From Thermocoleostomius sinensis A174 (lineage in GTDB: Bacteria; Cyanobacteriota; Cyanobacteriia; Elainellales; Elainellaceae): a DNA stretch of 64,000 bases. Where the stretch lies: NCBI RefSeq assembly GCF_026802175.1, contig NZ_CP113797.1, forward strand, positions 3,759,026 to 3,823,025. The letters are read 5' to 3'. The notes under the pieces were generated by a model. That model ran no database searches. It was not told the origin of the DNA and saw only the letters and a program-made list of their open reading frames with translations. Below, piece after piece: positions 18,783 through 28,016 of this stretch (the first letter of the stretch is position 1; every line of letters starts with the position of its first letter). Made by a program: the position numbers and the translations under genes.

Positions 18783-19094
18783 ATGTCAATCTATATCGGA
18801 AATTTGCCCTATCAGGCAAGTGAAGAAGACGTTACCGAAATTTTTGCAGAGTACGGAACCGTCAAGCGGGTACAACTACCAACCGATCGCGAAACAGGGC
18901 GTCCGCGCGGCTTTGGATTTGTGGAAATGTCGTCTGATGACGAAGAAACGGCTGCCATCGAAGCGCTAGACGGAGCAGAATGGATGGGGCGCGATCTCAA
19001 AGTTAACAAAGCTAGACCTCGGGAAGAACGCCCAGCCCGGGGCGATGGTGGATGGGGCGGTGGTGATCGGAAGCGAAGCGATCGTCGTTACTAA
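18783..19094 (+). CDS. rbp: Cyanobacterial RNA-binding protein (RRM)
   Basis: A 103-residue single RRM protein. RNP2 is SIYIGNLPYQ and RNP1 is RPRGFGFVEM (about residues 40-49), followed by a short Gly/Arg-rich tail with DGGWGGGDRKR. This is the typical cyanobacterial Rbp, a chaperone-like RNA binder often induced by cold. The downstream gene is rpsU, and the rbp-rpsU order is conserved in cyanobacteria and linked to cold regulation. ATG 18783 is in frame with the RRM; the overlapping ORF from 18763 is in another frame. A 227-base leader without genes lies upstream, with TTGACA at 18731 and TACAAT at 18759 spaced too far for a standard promoter. Confidence 0.93.
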   Translation: MSIYIGNLPYQASEEDVTEIFAEYGTVKRVQLPTDRETGRPRGFGFVEMSSDDEETAAIEALDGAEWMGRDLKVNKARPREERPARGDGGWGGGDRKRSDRRY

Positions 19095-19125
19095 ACCTCA
19101 AGCTTAAAACTCATCAATGAGGAGC

Positions 19126-19168
19126 TTTCAGCAGATCGAGCGAACTGCCTTGCTCTGCTGAAATTTTT
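19126..19168 (+). terminator. Terminator between rbp and rpsU
   Basis: TTTCAGCAGA (19126-19135) pairs perfectly with TCTGCTGAAA (19154-19163) and is followed by five T residues. It should end or attenuate the rbp message before rpsU, so part of rpsU expression may depend on read-through. Confidence 0.8.
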
Positions 19169-19215
19169 CGTCATTAGATGATTTGTGTGATGTTGCTCAT
19201 AGAAGGAGTTGTTGA

Positions 19216-19404
19216 ATGGCTCAAATTATTTTGGGTGAAAACGAAGGAATTGAATCAGCCTTGCGTCGCTTCAAGCGTCAAGTATCCAAGGCGGATATTT
19301 TTGCCGATATGAAGAAAAATCGTCATTTTGAGACTCCGTTACAGAAGGCAAAACGGAAGGCGCTAGCTAGACGGAAAAAGCGGCGGTTCCGTTCTAAACC
19401 TTAG
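19216..19404 (+). CDS. rpsU: Ribosomal protein S21
   Basis: A 62-residue basic protein of the small subunit. The sequence [23 protein letters not shown], the internal [14 protein letters not shown] and the Lys/Arg-rich end [12 protein letters not shown] are diagnostic of bS21. A GAAGGAG ribosome-binding site precedes ATG 19216. It follows rbp with a terminator-like hairpin between them. Known role: binding near the 3' end of 16S rRNA to help initiation. Confidence 0.95.
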   Translation: MAQIILGENEGIESALRRFKRQVSKADIFADMKKNRHFETPLQKAKRKALARRKKRRFRSKP

Positions 19405-19513
19405 TGCATTTCTGAGCCAGACTTTCAATCGTAGTTTGACTAGATATCCCCGGGTTACTGATTTGTTTTGATTGAGCTGTTCATCCCCTGTTCTTTCGAT
19501 AGAACACATAACA

Positions 19514-19611
19514 GCGTCGCTGAATTCACGTACGGTTGACCGAGCTTGATCCCGGCTGTCAGGGTGTTGCGCGCAACATCCTGACGAGATCTTATATCTA
19601 ATCAGCGACGC
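19514..19611. mobile_element. MITE-like inverted repeat element, copy A
   Basis: Ends are GCGTCGCTGA (19514-19523) and its exact inverse TCAGCGACGC (19602-19611). Inside is a second, near-perfect hairpin, GTCAGGGTGTTG/CAACATCCTGAC. The 98-base unit matches the element at 53571-53664 in order and in many shared words (GCTGAATTCA, CTTGATC, CTGTCAG, CCTGACG, AATCAGC). It has no coding capacity. It lies between rpsU and gpsA, and the internal hairpin could act on either transcript. Confidence 0.7.
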
Positions 19612-19722
19612 CCAAACAACTTTCACCTTTAAAGAGTAAAGGCTGAGCAAATCCGATCGCCGTTCCTGTAAAAGAAATGCTTCGTGTTTTCCGTTGACGG
19701 TACTAATCCATTCCGGGTCAAG

Positions 19723-20670
19723 CTACTCTTTATTCTCAGGCTTCAGATCCCGCTCCATGAGTGCTTCGACCGCTTGTTGGGCTGTGATCTTACCATTTAA
19801 CAATAGGTAAACCTGATGAGAAACAGGAACTGGGATTGCTTCACGGCTTGCCAGATCAATTAATACATTTGTGGTATTTACACCTTCAGCAGTGCCTTGT
19901 AGTTTCTGCAAGATTTGCGATAGCGGTTGCCCTTGAGCCAAAGCATACCCTACCTGATAATTGCGGCTGAGAGCACTGGTGCAAGTAGCCAGCAGATCGC
20001 CCAGCCCAGATAAACCAAAGAAGGTTTCTGGGTTCCCCCCTAGATGCGTACCAATTCGAATGAGTTCGGCTAGGGCACGAGTAATGAGAGCCGATCGGGC
20101 ATTTGTCCCGAGTTGCAACCCATCACACACCCCGGCAGCAATGGCAATGACATTCTTTAAGGTTCCACCCAATTCGGTTCCTAGCGGATCGGTATTGGTG
20201 TAGACCCGAAAGCGATCGGATGAAAAAATGGTTTGCACTCGTTGGGCCGCTGCTAACTGATGACTGGCGGCAACTGTTGCCGCAGGCAATCCTCGGCGAA
20301 TTTCGTCAGATAAATTCGGCCCTGACAACACCACAACTGAATGATCGGGAAAGGCAGCTTGCCAAATTTGGGCTGGCGTCCAGCGGGTAGCTGGATCTAG
20401 TCCCTTTGTAGCGCTGACTAGAATTGCCGACGTCGGGAAAGAGAGTGATTGCAGGCGCTCGATCGTTTCTGGTACGCCTTTCATGGAAATAGCTGAAAGC
20501 ACGAGATCAGTTTTGTCTAACGCTGCCTCCAAGCTCAGTTCCCCGCGTCGCGACCACAACCGCACCTGATGACCCCGCGCCTGTGCCAATCCGGCCAAAG
20601 CCGTGCCCCAAGCGCCTGCCCCCAAAATGGTGACGATTGCAGAGGTGGTTGAATCAGATGCCGTAGCCAC
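19723..20670 (-). CDS. gpsA: Glycerol-3-phosphate dehydrogenase [NAD(P)+]
   Basis: A 315-residue enzyme reducing dihydroxyacetone phosphate to sn-glycerol 3-phosphate for lipid synthesis. The N-terminal Rossmann motif is VTILGAGAWGTALAGLAQ. SATKGLDP, VVLSGPNLSDEI and the GTLKNVIAIAAGVCDG segment with the catalytic lysine follow. The C-terminal domain has the FFGLSGLGDLLATCTS and RNYQVG motifs. The N-terminal lead MATASDSTTSA is not conserved, but the start is reasonable. Slightly shorter than the usual 330 residues, with no missing motif. The M3 peptidase gene lies 61 bases upstream on the same strand. Confidence 0.93.
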   Translation of the reverse strand: MATASDSTTSAIVTILGAGAWGTALAGLAQARGHQVRLWSRRGELSLEAALDKTDLVLSAISMKGVPETIERLQSLSFPTSAILVSATKGLDPATRWTPAQIWQAAFPDHSVVVLSGPNLSDEIRRGLPAATVAASHQLAAAQRVQTIFSSDRFRVYTNTDPLGTELGGTLKNVIAIAAGVCDGLQLGTNARSALITRALAELIRIGTHLGGNPETFFGLSGLGDLLATCTSALSRNYQVGYALAQGQPLSQILQKLQGTAEGVNTTNVLIDLASREAIPVPVSHQVYLLLNGKITAQQAVEALMERDLKPENKE

Positions 20671-20731
20671 AGTAGAAATAATCTCTTAGGTAGACGATCG
20701 CAGTGAAGGTGAGCAATGCCCACAAGTCGGG

Positions 20732-22822
20732 TCAGGCCGCCAACCCATTATGTCGCAGCAAGGCTACAGTGTCTGGTTCGCGTCCTCGGAAGGACTTAAA
20801 CACCTCCATCGGATGTTTGCTACCACCCAACGCTAAGACTGTATCGCGGAACCGCTGCCCCACTTGGGCGATTGACTGCTCATCCTCCAGTCCAGCTTCT
20901 TCAAAGGCCGAGAAAGCATCGGCACTCAGCACCTCTGCCCATTTATAGCTGTAATAGCCTGCGGCATAGCCACCGGCAAAGATATGCCCGAACGCACATA
21001 AGAAGTTATCTTCGGGGAGCGGTGGTAATACCGTTGTTTTTTCGGCAATCCGGCGACGCACCTGCTCTGGCGTTTCAGATCCGCCTGGTTGATAGCGATG
21101 ATGCAATTCCAAATCGACCCAGCTAAAGTGAATTTGCCGCAACATGGTACTACCACTCATATAGGTGCGGGCTGCCAGCAATTTTTGGTAGTAGTGCTCT
21201 GGTAAGGGTTCCCGGGTTTCATAGTGCCGACCCAAACTCAGCAGGGTCGATCGATGGTAGCACCAGTTTTCCATAAACTGACTGGGTAGCTCCACTGCAT
21301 CCCATTCCACGTTGCGGATACCCGATGCGCGAGAGTAATCCACCTTGGTTAACATGTGCTGTAGTCCATGTCCAAATTCATGGAACAGGGTTTCCACCTC
21401 ATTGAAGGTCATCAAACTGGGTTTTCCGTCTACGGGTGGGGTTTGATTGCACACCAGATAAGCCACAGGCAATCGAATTGCGGACCCAGCAGTCGTTTCC
21501 ACCTTAGCGCGACCAATGCACTCATCCATCCATGCTCCCCCCCGTTTCTCGGCCGGACGGCTATAGGGATCAAGGTAAAAATGGGCGATCGTTCCAGTTT
21601 CATCGGCAACTTGAAAGTAGCGTACATCCGGATGCCAAACTGGAGCCTCACCGTCAGCAGGAGTAATAGTGACGCCAAAGATCCGCTGTGACAAGTCAAA
21701 CAAGCCCTGGAGTACCTGTTCTAAGGGGAAATAAGGACGCAATTCTTCTTGATTGAAGCTAAATTTCTCTTCGCGCTGCCGCTCTGCCCAGAAGGTAATG
21801 TCCCAGTGTTGTAGAGGCTCAGTTACACCTTTAGAAGCAGCATAGGCTTGCAGTTGTTGCAGCTCGTCAGTAGCAGCCTCATAGCTGGCTTGCCGCAATT
21901 CTTCCAACAGTTGCTCAACCGCATCGATACTCGGAGCCATCTTCGCGGCCAGGCTCACCTCCGCATAGCTGTTGTATCCCAGTAATTGAGCTTGCTCTTG
22001 TCGCAATTCCAAAATGCGCTCGATCAAGGGTGTGTTGTCAAACTCACCCGCAGCCGCCCGACTGATAAAAGCTCGATATAGCGTTTCTCGTAGGTCCCGA
22101 CGGCGGCTATGCTGCATAAACGGCAGATAACTGGGCATATCCAGCGTAACGCGCCACGGGCCAGATTCGGCGGTGGCAGATTCGGCTCCGGTCGATCGAG
22201 CAGCTTGCGCCGCTAGGGCTAACCAACTAGGGGGCAGTCCTTCCACCTCTTCGGGCTGCGTCAGCGTTAGACTGAAAGCTTTTGTTGCATCCAGAAGATG
22301 ATTGGAAAACCGGGTCGAACATTCTGCTAACTCTAGACGAATGGCATTGAATCGCTCTTTAGCTTCTCCGGTTAACCCAACCCCCGAAAGCTCTGCTTCC
22401 CGAATAGCCGAGTCCACGATGCGCTGTTGACTAGCTTCTAGCTCATGCCAAGCATCACTCTGCTTCAGTGCTTTAAAGCCCTCATAAATTGGCTGACTTT
22501 GACTGAGGCGATTAATAAACTTCACTACCTCGGGCTGCATCGTCTCATAGGCTTGCCGTAGTTCAGGGCTATTTTTTACGCCCATCAAGTGGCTAACCAC
22601 ACCCCAACTCCAGGAGATCCGCTCTTCTAGTTGCTCTAGAGGTTTCACCAATCCATCCCACGTGGACACAACCTGTGTTTCTAAGTGCGTCAGGCGCTCT
22701 TCTGACTCTGCCAATAGTTGAGTCATGGCAGGTACGACATGGGCTGGTTGAATCTGTTCAAACAGCGGTAATCCTTGACCCTGTAATAGTGGGTTATCGA
22801 TGGTAGTCGCGATCGCAGTCAT
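20732..22822 (-). CDS. prlC: M3 family oligopeptidase (oligopeptidase A-like)
   Basis: A 696-residue zinc metallopeptidase that degrades short peptides, including cleaved signal peptides. The zinc site HEFGH lies in ETLFHEFGHGLQHML, with the third ligand in the following ASGIRNVEWDAVELPSQFMENW segment. The N-terminus NPLLQGQGLPLFEQIQPAHV is the standard start of PrlC/OpdA. ATG 22822 is chosen because residues before it (to 22936) are unlike the family. Length fits (680-700). The C-terminal segment FGHIFAGGYAAGYYSYKWAEVL is complete. gpsA follows 61 bases downstream and may be co-transcribed. Confidence 0.92.
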   Translation of the reverse strand: MTAIATTIDNPLLQGQGLPLFEQIQPAHVVPAMTQLLAESEERLTHLETQVVSTWDGLVKPLEQLEERISWSWGVVSHLMGVKNSPELRQAYETMQPEVVKFINRLSQSQPIYEGFKALKQSDAWHELEASQQRIVDSAIREAELSGVGLTGEAKERFNAIRLELAECSTRFSNHLLDATKAFSLTLTQPEEVEGLPPSWLALAAQAARSTGAESATAESGPWRVTLDMPSYLPFMQHSRRRDLRETLYRAFISRAAAGEFDNTPLIERILELRQEQAQLLGYNSYAEVSLAAKMAPSIDAVEQLLEELRQASYEAATDELQQLQAYAASKGVTEPLQHWDITFWAERQREEKFSFNQEELRPYFPLEQVLQGLFDLSQRIFGVTITPADGEAPVWHPDVRYFQVADETGTIAHFYLDPYSRPAEKRGGAWMDECIGRAKVETTAGSAIRLPVAYLVCNQTPPVDGKPSLMTFNEVETLFHEFGHGLQHMLTKVDYSRASGIRNVEWDAVELPSQFMENWCYHRSTLLSLGRHYETREPLPEHYYQKLLAARTYMSGSTMLRQIHFSWVDLELHHRYQPGGSETPEQVRRRIAEKTTVLPPLPEDNFLCAFGHIFAGGYAAGYYSYKWAEVLSADAFSAFEEAGLEDEQSIAQVGQRFRDTVLALGGSKHPMEVFKSFRGREPDTVALLRHNGLAA

Positions 22823-23052
22823 GAAAATCCTTAAACAGAGAGTTGAGAAATGAAGAAACCAGTTGAAAAACCGATCGCCCCTCGAAGAATAGGCAAGAAA
22901 ATGACGGTTCTTTATCAACTGTAGCACTGAGCACAAGGAAGCTTCGGATTAAGGTTGCGGGTTGGGTAGTTGGGGAGTGAGTAAATTTATAAAACGTTTT
23001 TCCACAAAATGAAGAATATTTTGTAACTCTAGATACAGAATATTTTTTGAAA

Positions 23053-23319
23053 ATGACCATTCAAGTTTGTGACATGGAACGCTACTTAAAACCAATGCCG
23101 ATCGACTCCTGGCGATCGGTTTCTTCTGCGGCTCTTGCTCAACCGTCTTCTACTCCGCCAGTTTGGGTGCAACTTGCTGCGTTGCCCAATCCCTACAGTC
23201 ACGATCAGGGATTGGTGTTGTGTCGGCATTCTGATGACGAGTGGTTGGTTTGGGTTCCTGAACATGGGGAGACCATTTTGCATCGCAGCGAGTTCTTTGT
23301 TGATGCAGATTGGAACTAA
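23053..23319 (+). CDS. Small conserved cyanobacterial protein, unknown function
   Basis: An 88-residue ORF from ATG 23053, with in-frame ATG 23074 as an alternative. The C-terminal half (VWVQLAALPNPYSHDQGLVLCRHSDDEWLVWVPEHGETIL) looks like a conserved domain seen in other cyanobacteria; the N-terminal part is variable. No signal peptide or catalytic motif is visible. It is followed 87 bases later by the M15 peptidase gene on the same strand. Confidence 0.6.
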   Translation: MTIQVCDMERYLKPMPIDSWRSVSSAALAQPSSTPPVWVQLAALPNPYSHDQGLVLCRHSDDEWLVWVPEHGETILHRSEFFVDADWN

Positions 23320-23406
23320 CGATCTGAGAATGGAAATAAGCCAAGTGGAACGAAATCTGCTAAAACCGTTCTGACCCTATAGCATGTTGCGGCAAAGGCA
23401 GAACTT

Positions 23407-24705
23407 ATGGTGGAACGGATTTTGAGAATTACGCGGGATACAGTATTTAAGCTGCGCCCAGAGCCAACACCATTACTTGCTCCAGAGGAAATCTATGCTG
23501 TGATGGCCGGGCAAACCTACGAAATTCAGTCCTACGCCTATGCCGATGCCAGTGGTGACTTTCGCGGTCATATCAAGTTTGCTCTGCAAAATCAATCGAT
23601 TCGTGGGCTGAATACTTGGTTTGTGGGTACGCTGTATGCCCAGGTAGAGTTTGATGGAGAGATTGTGTATCCGCTTGAAGATCAAGTGTCGATGCCCATT
23701 CTACGAGTGACACAAAATACGATATTTAAGCAGCGTCCGCTGCAATCATCTCAGTTACCTGACCGCGAGAAGTATTCGGTTTCCAGAGGGCAAAGCTTCG
23801 ATCTTCAGTCCTATGCCCATTCCGATAGTCGAGGTGATTTCAGTAGCCACATTCGTTTTGCACTGCGCAATCCGCAAGATTTTATTCAGGGACGCAGCAC
23901 CTGGTATGTGTACGATCGCCACGCCTATGTAGAGTTTGACGGGCAGGTGGTTTATCCTCCCGAAGATCCCAATATTTTCACACTACGAGTCACTACCAAT
24001 ACTGTATTCAAACGACGACCGCTGCAAAGTACACAACTGGCTCCCAACGAGATTTTTCCAGTGCAGCAAGGAACCACGTTAAAGCTGCAATCCTATGCCT
24101 ACCGGGACGCCCAAGGAACGTTTAATAGTCATATCAAATTTGCCATCAAGTACGAAAAAGACTACATTGAACGCCTCAGCACGTGGTACGTGTACGATCG
24201 CCACGCCCAAGTTGAACAGCGTGGCAGAGTGGTCTATCCACCGCGTCCGTCGCCGTCGCCATCTCCCTCCCCCATTTATACCGGCACCCCCATCCGCCTA
24301 CCCGGTAACGTCAGCACCTTTTATACCGATCAGCCCATTATTCCCGGCGGCAATTTTACCTGGGGAGAAGCCACAAAAGACGGAACCCGCATTCCCGATA
24401 CAGTAACGATCGTCAATAACATCATTGCGCTAGCCAGGCAAATGCAGCGAGCTAGAAACGAACTGGGCAGACCGTTTCTGGTCAATTCTTGGTATCGCCC
24501 GCCTGCCATTAACGATGCGGTTGGTGGTGTGCCAAATAGCCAGCATTTATTTGGTCGAGCCGCTGATGTTCAAGTCATTGGTTTAAGCGGACGACGAGTT
24601 GCTAATGCCATTTTGCTATGGTGGCCAGGAGGAATCGGCATCTACAGCAACCTACCGGATGTGGTGCATCTAGACATTGGTCCCAAACGCACCTGGGGAT
24701 TTTAG
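23407..24705 (+). CDS. Peptidase M15 family protein with three N-terminal repeats
   Basis: A 432-residue protein. Residues about 1-285 hold three tandem repeats of about 90 residues, each with a RxTxxTxFKxRP start, a LQSYAYxDxxGxFxxHIKFA centre and a TWYVxxxxAxVExxGxVVYP end. A Pro/Ser linker follows (about 283-296). The C-terminal domain has the M15 zinc-peptidase pattern: SWYRPP, SQHLFGRAADV (zinc His and Asp) and VVHLDIG (second His). M15 enzymes cut D-Ala-D-Ala or similar peptidoglycan links. The repeats are probably substrate- or wall-binding modules (inference). No signal peptide is visible at the N-terminus, which is odd for a wall enzyme. Confidence 0.85.
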   Translation: MVERILRITRDTVFKLRPEPTPLLAPEEIYAVMAGQTYEIQSYAYADASGDFRGHIKFALQNQSIRGLNTWFVGTLYAQVEFDGEIVYPLEDQVSMPILRVTQNTIFKQRPLQSSQLPDREKYSVSRGQSFDLQSYAHSDSRGDFSSHIRFALRNPQDFIQGRSTWYVYDRHAYVEFDGQVVYPPEDPNIFTLRVTTNTVFKRRPLQSTQLAPNEIFPVQQGTTLKLQSYAYRDAQGTFNSHIKFAIKYEKDYIERLSTWYVYDRHAQVEQRGRVVYPPRPSPSPSPSPIYTGTPIRLPGNVSTFYTDQPIIPGGNFTWGEATKDGTRIPDTVTIVNNIIALARQMQRARNELGRPFLVNSWYRPPAINDAVGGVPNSQHLFGRAADVQVIGLSGRRVANAILLWWPGGIGIYSNLPDVVHLDIGPKRTWGF

Positions 24706-24876
24706 GGTAGGGGCAAGCCACAATCGAGACTCTGCTCCTGGAAGCCTGGATAAGTCCTGGGGAGCCGGAAGCATCTCGCCCCGAAGATCTAAAAACTGCA
24801 CAATCAACAAATAGGCAATGCTCAAAATGATGGCGATCGCTCCTGTCACCACCGCGACCCACTTCGATCGATCCAT
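24670..24876 (-). CDS. Small single-pass membrane protein, cyanobacterial
   Basis: A 68-residue protein beginning MDRSKWVAVVTGAIAIILSI. A single hydrophobic helix at about 7-27 is followed by LDLRGEMLPAP and a variable tail. I recall similar small proteins across cyanobacteria, none with a known role. Its 3' end overlaps the 3' end of the M15 peptidase gene by 36 bases on the opposite strand, so the variable tail is constrained by that gene. Confidence 0.65.
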   Translation of the reverse strand: MDRSKWVAVVTGAIAIILSIAYLLIVQFLDLRGEMLPAPQDLSRLPGAESRLWLAPTLKSPGAFGTNV

Positions 24877-24965
24877 AGAGTTCTAACCGTTTTTTGAGGT
24901 TTACTAGCTCAAGCGTTTTGTGATTTCTCTGCTCTAGCCTGACACAAAAATGGGCAATATCAAAA

Positions 24966-25014
24966 GTGGGGAATTGGGGGCTAGAGGTTGGAGATTAGGG
25001 ACTAGAGGCAACGG
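24966..25014. repeat. Degenerate STRR-like repeat
   Basis: Repeated G-rich heptamer-like words (GGGAATT, GGGGGCTAGAGGTTGGAGATTAG-type) resemble the STRR family elsewhere in the window, but are strongly degenerate. Confidence 0.4.
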
Positions 25015-25114
25015 ACTCATTCATCCACCCATTACTTATCCCAATTACTTATCCGCTTTTTACCTTTTGTCCTTTAGCTTTTGATTCTTTCACCTTTCAT
25101 TTCATCCTTGTCTT

Positions 25115-26101
25115 ATGGATATGGATACGGTTTCTCTATCTTCGATCGCACCTATACAATCCGAGCGGCCGGTACTGGTACAAACCTTCCAGTTGCGAAA
25201 GGTCTATCACACCGGATTTTGGCTCAATCAGAAAGTTGTGACGCTACAAAACTGTTCGCTGCAAGTGCATCAGGGCGAAACCTTCGGATTACTCGGACAG
25301 AACGGGGCAGGCAAAACAACGCTGCTGAAAATTTTGCTGGGCATCATTCGCCCCACCTCTGGGCACGGTCAACTGTTAGGCAAACCGTTGGGCGATCGTA
25401 GCGCCAAACAACGGGTGGGCTATTTGCCGGAAAACCCTTATTTCTATGACTATCTAACTGGGTGGGAATTTTTGCAGTACGCGGCTGATCTGTTCCAAAT
25501 TCCTCGTAACCTTCAGCAAACCCGGATTTCAAACCTGTTGGATCTTGTCGGAATCGCTCGATCGGCAGCCCGCCACAAGCAATTGCGCCACTACTCTAAA
25601 GGCATGTTGCAGCGCATTGGCATGGCCCAAGCCCTGATCAACGATCCAGAGATTGTGTTTTTTGATGAACCCATGTCAGGTTTAGACCCACTGGGACGCT
25701 ATCAAATTCGAGAAATTATTCTTTCGTTGAAATCGCAAGGAAAAACCATTTTCTTCAATAGCCATGTGCTTTCTGATGTTGAGAAAATTTGCGATCGTGT
25801 TGCCATTCTAGCCAGGGGTGAATTGCTTTGTGCTGGAGCACTCGACGACCTCCTTGGACAGCCCGATCGCTACCAAGTCAGAATTCGGGGGGGCAACCCA
25901 GAACTCCTGAAACAGTGGATTCCAGACCTAAACTTTATCGATAGCAGTTGGCAAGGCCATCTCAAGACAGGTTCTCCAGAGTTTGTTGCTAGTTTGGAGG
26001 ACATGAATGCCCAACTGTTGACGATGACTCTAGCTCGAACTACCCTCGAAGATTTTTTTGTCCAACAACTGCGACAACGCGGCATCTACACGAGCCAATA
26101 G
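25115..26101 (+). CDS. ABC transporter ATP-binding protein
   Basis: A 328-residue ATPase. Walker A is GLLGQNGAGKTTLLK (about residues 59-73), the signature is YSKGMLQRIGMAQAL, Walker B is IVFFDEPMSGLDP, and the H-loop is FFNSHVLSDVEKICD. The C-terminal extension of about 80 residues is typical of ABC-2 type exporters (CcmA/NatA-like, DRA family). No permease gene is adjacent, so the partner must be encoded elsewhere. The in-frame ATG at 25115 is followed by another at 25121; the N-terminal lead of about 25 residues before VQTFQLRKVYHT is not conserved. Confidence 0.88.
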   Translation: MDMDTVSLSSIAPIQSERPVLVQTFQLRKVYHTGFWLNQKVVTLQNCSLQVHQGETFGLLGQNGAGKTTLLKILLGIIRPTSGHGQLLGKPLGDRSAKQRVGYLPENPYFYDYLTGWEFLQYAADLFQIPRNLQQTRISNLLDLVGIARSAARHKQLRHYSKGMLQRIGMAQALINDPEIVFFDEPMSGLDPLGRYQIREIILSLKSQGKTIFFNSHVLSDVEKICDRVAILARGELLCAGALDDLLGQPDRYQVRIRGGNPELLKQWIPDLNFIDSSWQGHLKTGSPEFVASLEDMNAQLLTMTLARTTLEDFFVQQLRQRGIYTSQ

Positions 26102-26245
26102 TGCCGAAAGTAAGCAATGAAGTAAGCAATGAATTGGTTCACCAAATCTTCGCGTTTTTTCTTTCGCACAACCCGCTCCCGTTTCTTCCTCCCTAAGATA
26201 TATTTGTAACAATGACTACTATATTTCTTCTTATTTCTTCGCCTC

Positions 26246-27124
26246 ATGACTGCGATCGCAACCCAATGGCAACACCACTTCGTTGAAACCAACCAGATTC
26301 GCCTCCACTGTGTGGTTCAAGGAGAAGGAGATTTGGTTGTTCTGCTACATGGCTTTCCAGAATTTTGGTACTCTTGGCGACATCAAATTCCGGCTTTGGC
26401 GAAACACTTCAAAGTCGTGGTTCCCGATCTACGCGGCTGTAATGACTCCGATAAACCAGCTAGCGGGTATGATTTAGATACGCTAACAACCGATATTCGT
26501 GGTTTGATCGAAAATCTGGGCTATGCCAAAGCGCATGTGGTCGGTCATGATTGGGGTGGAGCCATCGCCTGGAACTTGGCTCATCAATTTCCGCATCTGC
26601 TCGATCGCCTAGCCGTTCTTAATGCTCCACATCCCCATCGTTTTCTGCAAGAACTGGTTGGTAATCTCGATCAACTACGCCGAAGCTGGTATCTTTTAGC
26701 ACTTCAGGTGCCGGGCATTCCAGAGTGGCTGATTCGGCAAAACCTTCGTAGCATCATTACCAATTTGTTTCAAGGACAAGCAGTTCGCAAAGGAGCCTTT
26801 ACGACCGAGGATACAGCCATTTACCAAGCGGCTCTAGAAAAACCCGGTGTGCTATCAGCCGTCTTAACCCACTATCGACAATTGCTGGCTCCCCAAACTT
26901 GGTTGTCTAGTTGGGGGAAGTCACTGGCTCCAATTACGGCTCCTACGCTGGTCCTGTGGGGCGAGGAAGACTGTTTCTTTAGCCAAACCCTGGTTGAAGA
27001 AATGGAAAACTTGGTGATGGCTCCGCTCAGGCTCAAGCTTTTAAGACATTGTGGGCATTGGGTACAACAAGAAGTTCCACAAACCGTCAACCGTGAACTT
27101 CTAAGTTTCTTGCGGACCGCTTGA
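26246..27124 (+). CDS. Alpha/beta hydrolase, epoxide hydrolase or haloalkane dehalogenase type
   Basis: A 292-residue hydrolase. The oxyanion motif is LLHGFPEFWYSW (about residues 33-44), and the nucleophile elbow is VVGHDWGGA, with an aspartate nucleophile (about residue 103) as in epoxide hydrolases and dehalogenases rather than serine. A PTLVLWGEEDCFF acid region and the catalytic histidine in LRHCGHWVQQE complete the triad. The DLRGCNDSDKP segment is typical of soluble epoxide hydrolases. The cap domain lies at about 130-215. It is an isolated gene; the natural substrate is unknown. Confidence 0.87.
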   Translation: MTAIATQWQHHFVETNQIRLHCVVQGEGDLVVLLHGFPEFWYSWRHQIPALAKHFKVVVPDLRGCNDSDKPASGYDLDTLTTDIRGLIENLGYAKAHVVGHDWGGAIAWNLAHQFPHLLDRLAVLNAPHPHRFLQELVGNLDQLRRSWYLLALQVPGIPEWLIRQNLRSIITNLFQGQAVRKGAFTTEDTAIYQAALEKPGVLSAVLTHYRQLLAPQTWLSSWGKSLAPITAPTLVLWGEEDCFFSQTLVEEMENLVMAPLRLKLLRHCGHWVQQEVPQTVNRELLSFLRTA

Positions 27125-27212
27125 GGATATGAGTCGATCGTTGGGAACACTAATCTGAAGTTGGCAAAAATGGCACAGTTCCTGGTCGATTTGGTAAGTC
27201 AATAGGGTCAGT

Positions 27213-27917
27213 ATGACATTCATGGATCACCGGGTTCCATCGGCTTCAGAGTTTATGGAAACTCAAGACGGTGAAGAACTACTACAGCGTTTACAGTTAT
27301 ATCAGGTTTTCTCAAAACTCTATGAGCATCATCGGGGCTTGCTGGATGAAGTACTGAGCTTGGAGTATTCACGCAGTCACGCTCTCATCAACACCCCGTT
27401 AATCTACCTTCAAGGTGTCACCCTTGGTTCAGAAGTTTACCTGGTGACAAACCTGGTAGCGGGAAGCACACAGAGCTTGATGCAAGCGCAACAAACTTGG
27501 GTAATCGGACGCGATCCGCAGCGCGTTGCCATCGCCATCCCTGATGATCGCCTTTCCCGGTGTCATGCTGCTATTAAGTATGTGCATGAGCAAGGGTTTT
27601 ATCTCATTGATCTCAATAGCCGCAATGGCTCGTATGTCAATGGCGAATTAGTACGACAATTTCGTCTTCTTCAAGATGGCGATCGGGTCCGCTTGGGAAG
27701 CATTATGTTTATTTTCTTCCACTGTCGATCGCACCAATCCCTACCTGCCATAGCCGATGAGGTCGAGAGCCTACTACACTGCTGGAATCCTCTAACAACG
27801 GCAGTCACTCGTCTGATAGTTCGTGAGTTAGCAGCGGATGAACCAACGACCAAGCCGTTAGACGCCCCCTTAGATGCCACCTCTAGGTTTCTGCGAACCG
27901 ATCCATCAATTGATTAA
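27213..27917 (+). CDS. FHA domain protein
   Basis: A 234-residue protein with a helical N-terminal region (about 1-90) and a forkhead-associated domain at about 95-170. Visible FHA motifs are WVIGRDPQ, DDRLSRCHAAIKY, FYLIDLNSRNGSYVNGELV and LQDGDRVRLG. These include the Arg, Ser, His and Asn residues that bind phosphothreonine. The C-terminal tail is low-complexity. It probably reads a Ser/Thr kinase signal; no kinase gene is adjacent. The SLOG-fold gene follows 100 bases downstream. Confidence 0.88.
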   Translation: MTFMDHRVPSASEFMETQDGEELLQRLQLYQVFSKLYEHHRGLLDEVLSLEYSRSHALINTPLIYLQGVTLGSEVYLVTNLVAGSTQSLMQAQQTWVIGRDPQRVAIAIPDDRLSRCHAAIKYVHEQGFYLIDLNSRNGSYVNGELVRQFRLLQDGDRVRLGSIMFIFFHCRSHQSLPAIADEVESLLHCWNPLTTAVTRLIVRELAADEPTTKPLDAPLDATSRFLRTDPSID

Positions 27918-28016
27918 TTGATTAATGCTAGGCAAAATTTGACAAGCAGCCTATCAATTTAATCATCGATTCGGATGATCGTGAATCCCTGACACCTGCT
28001 AGAATATCTCCGTTGT

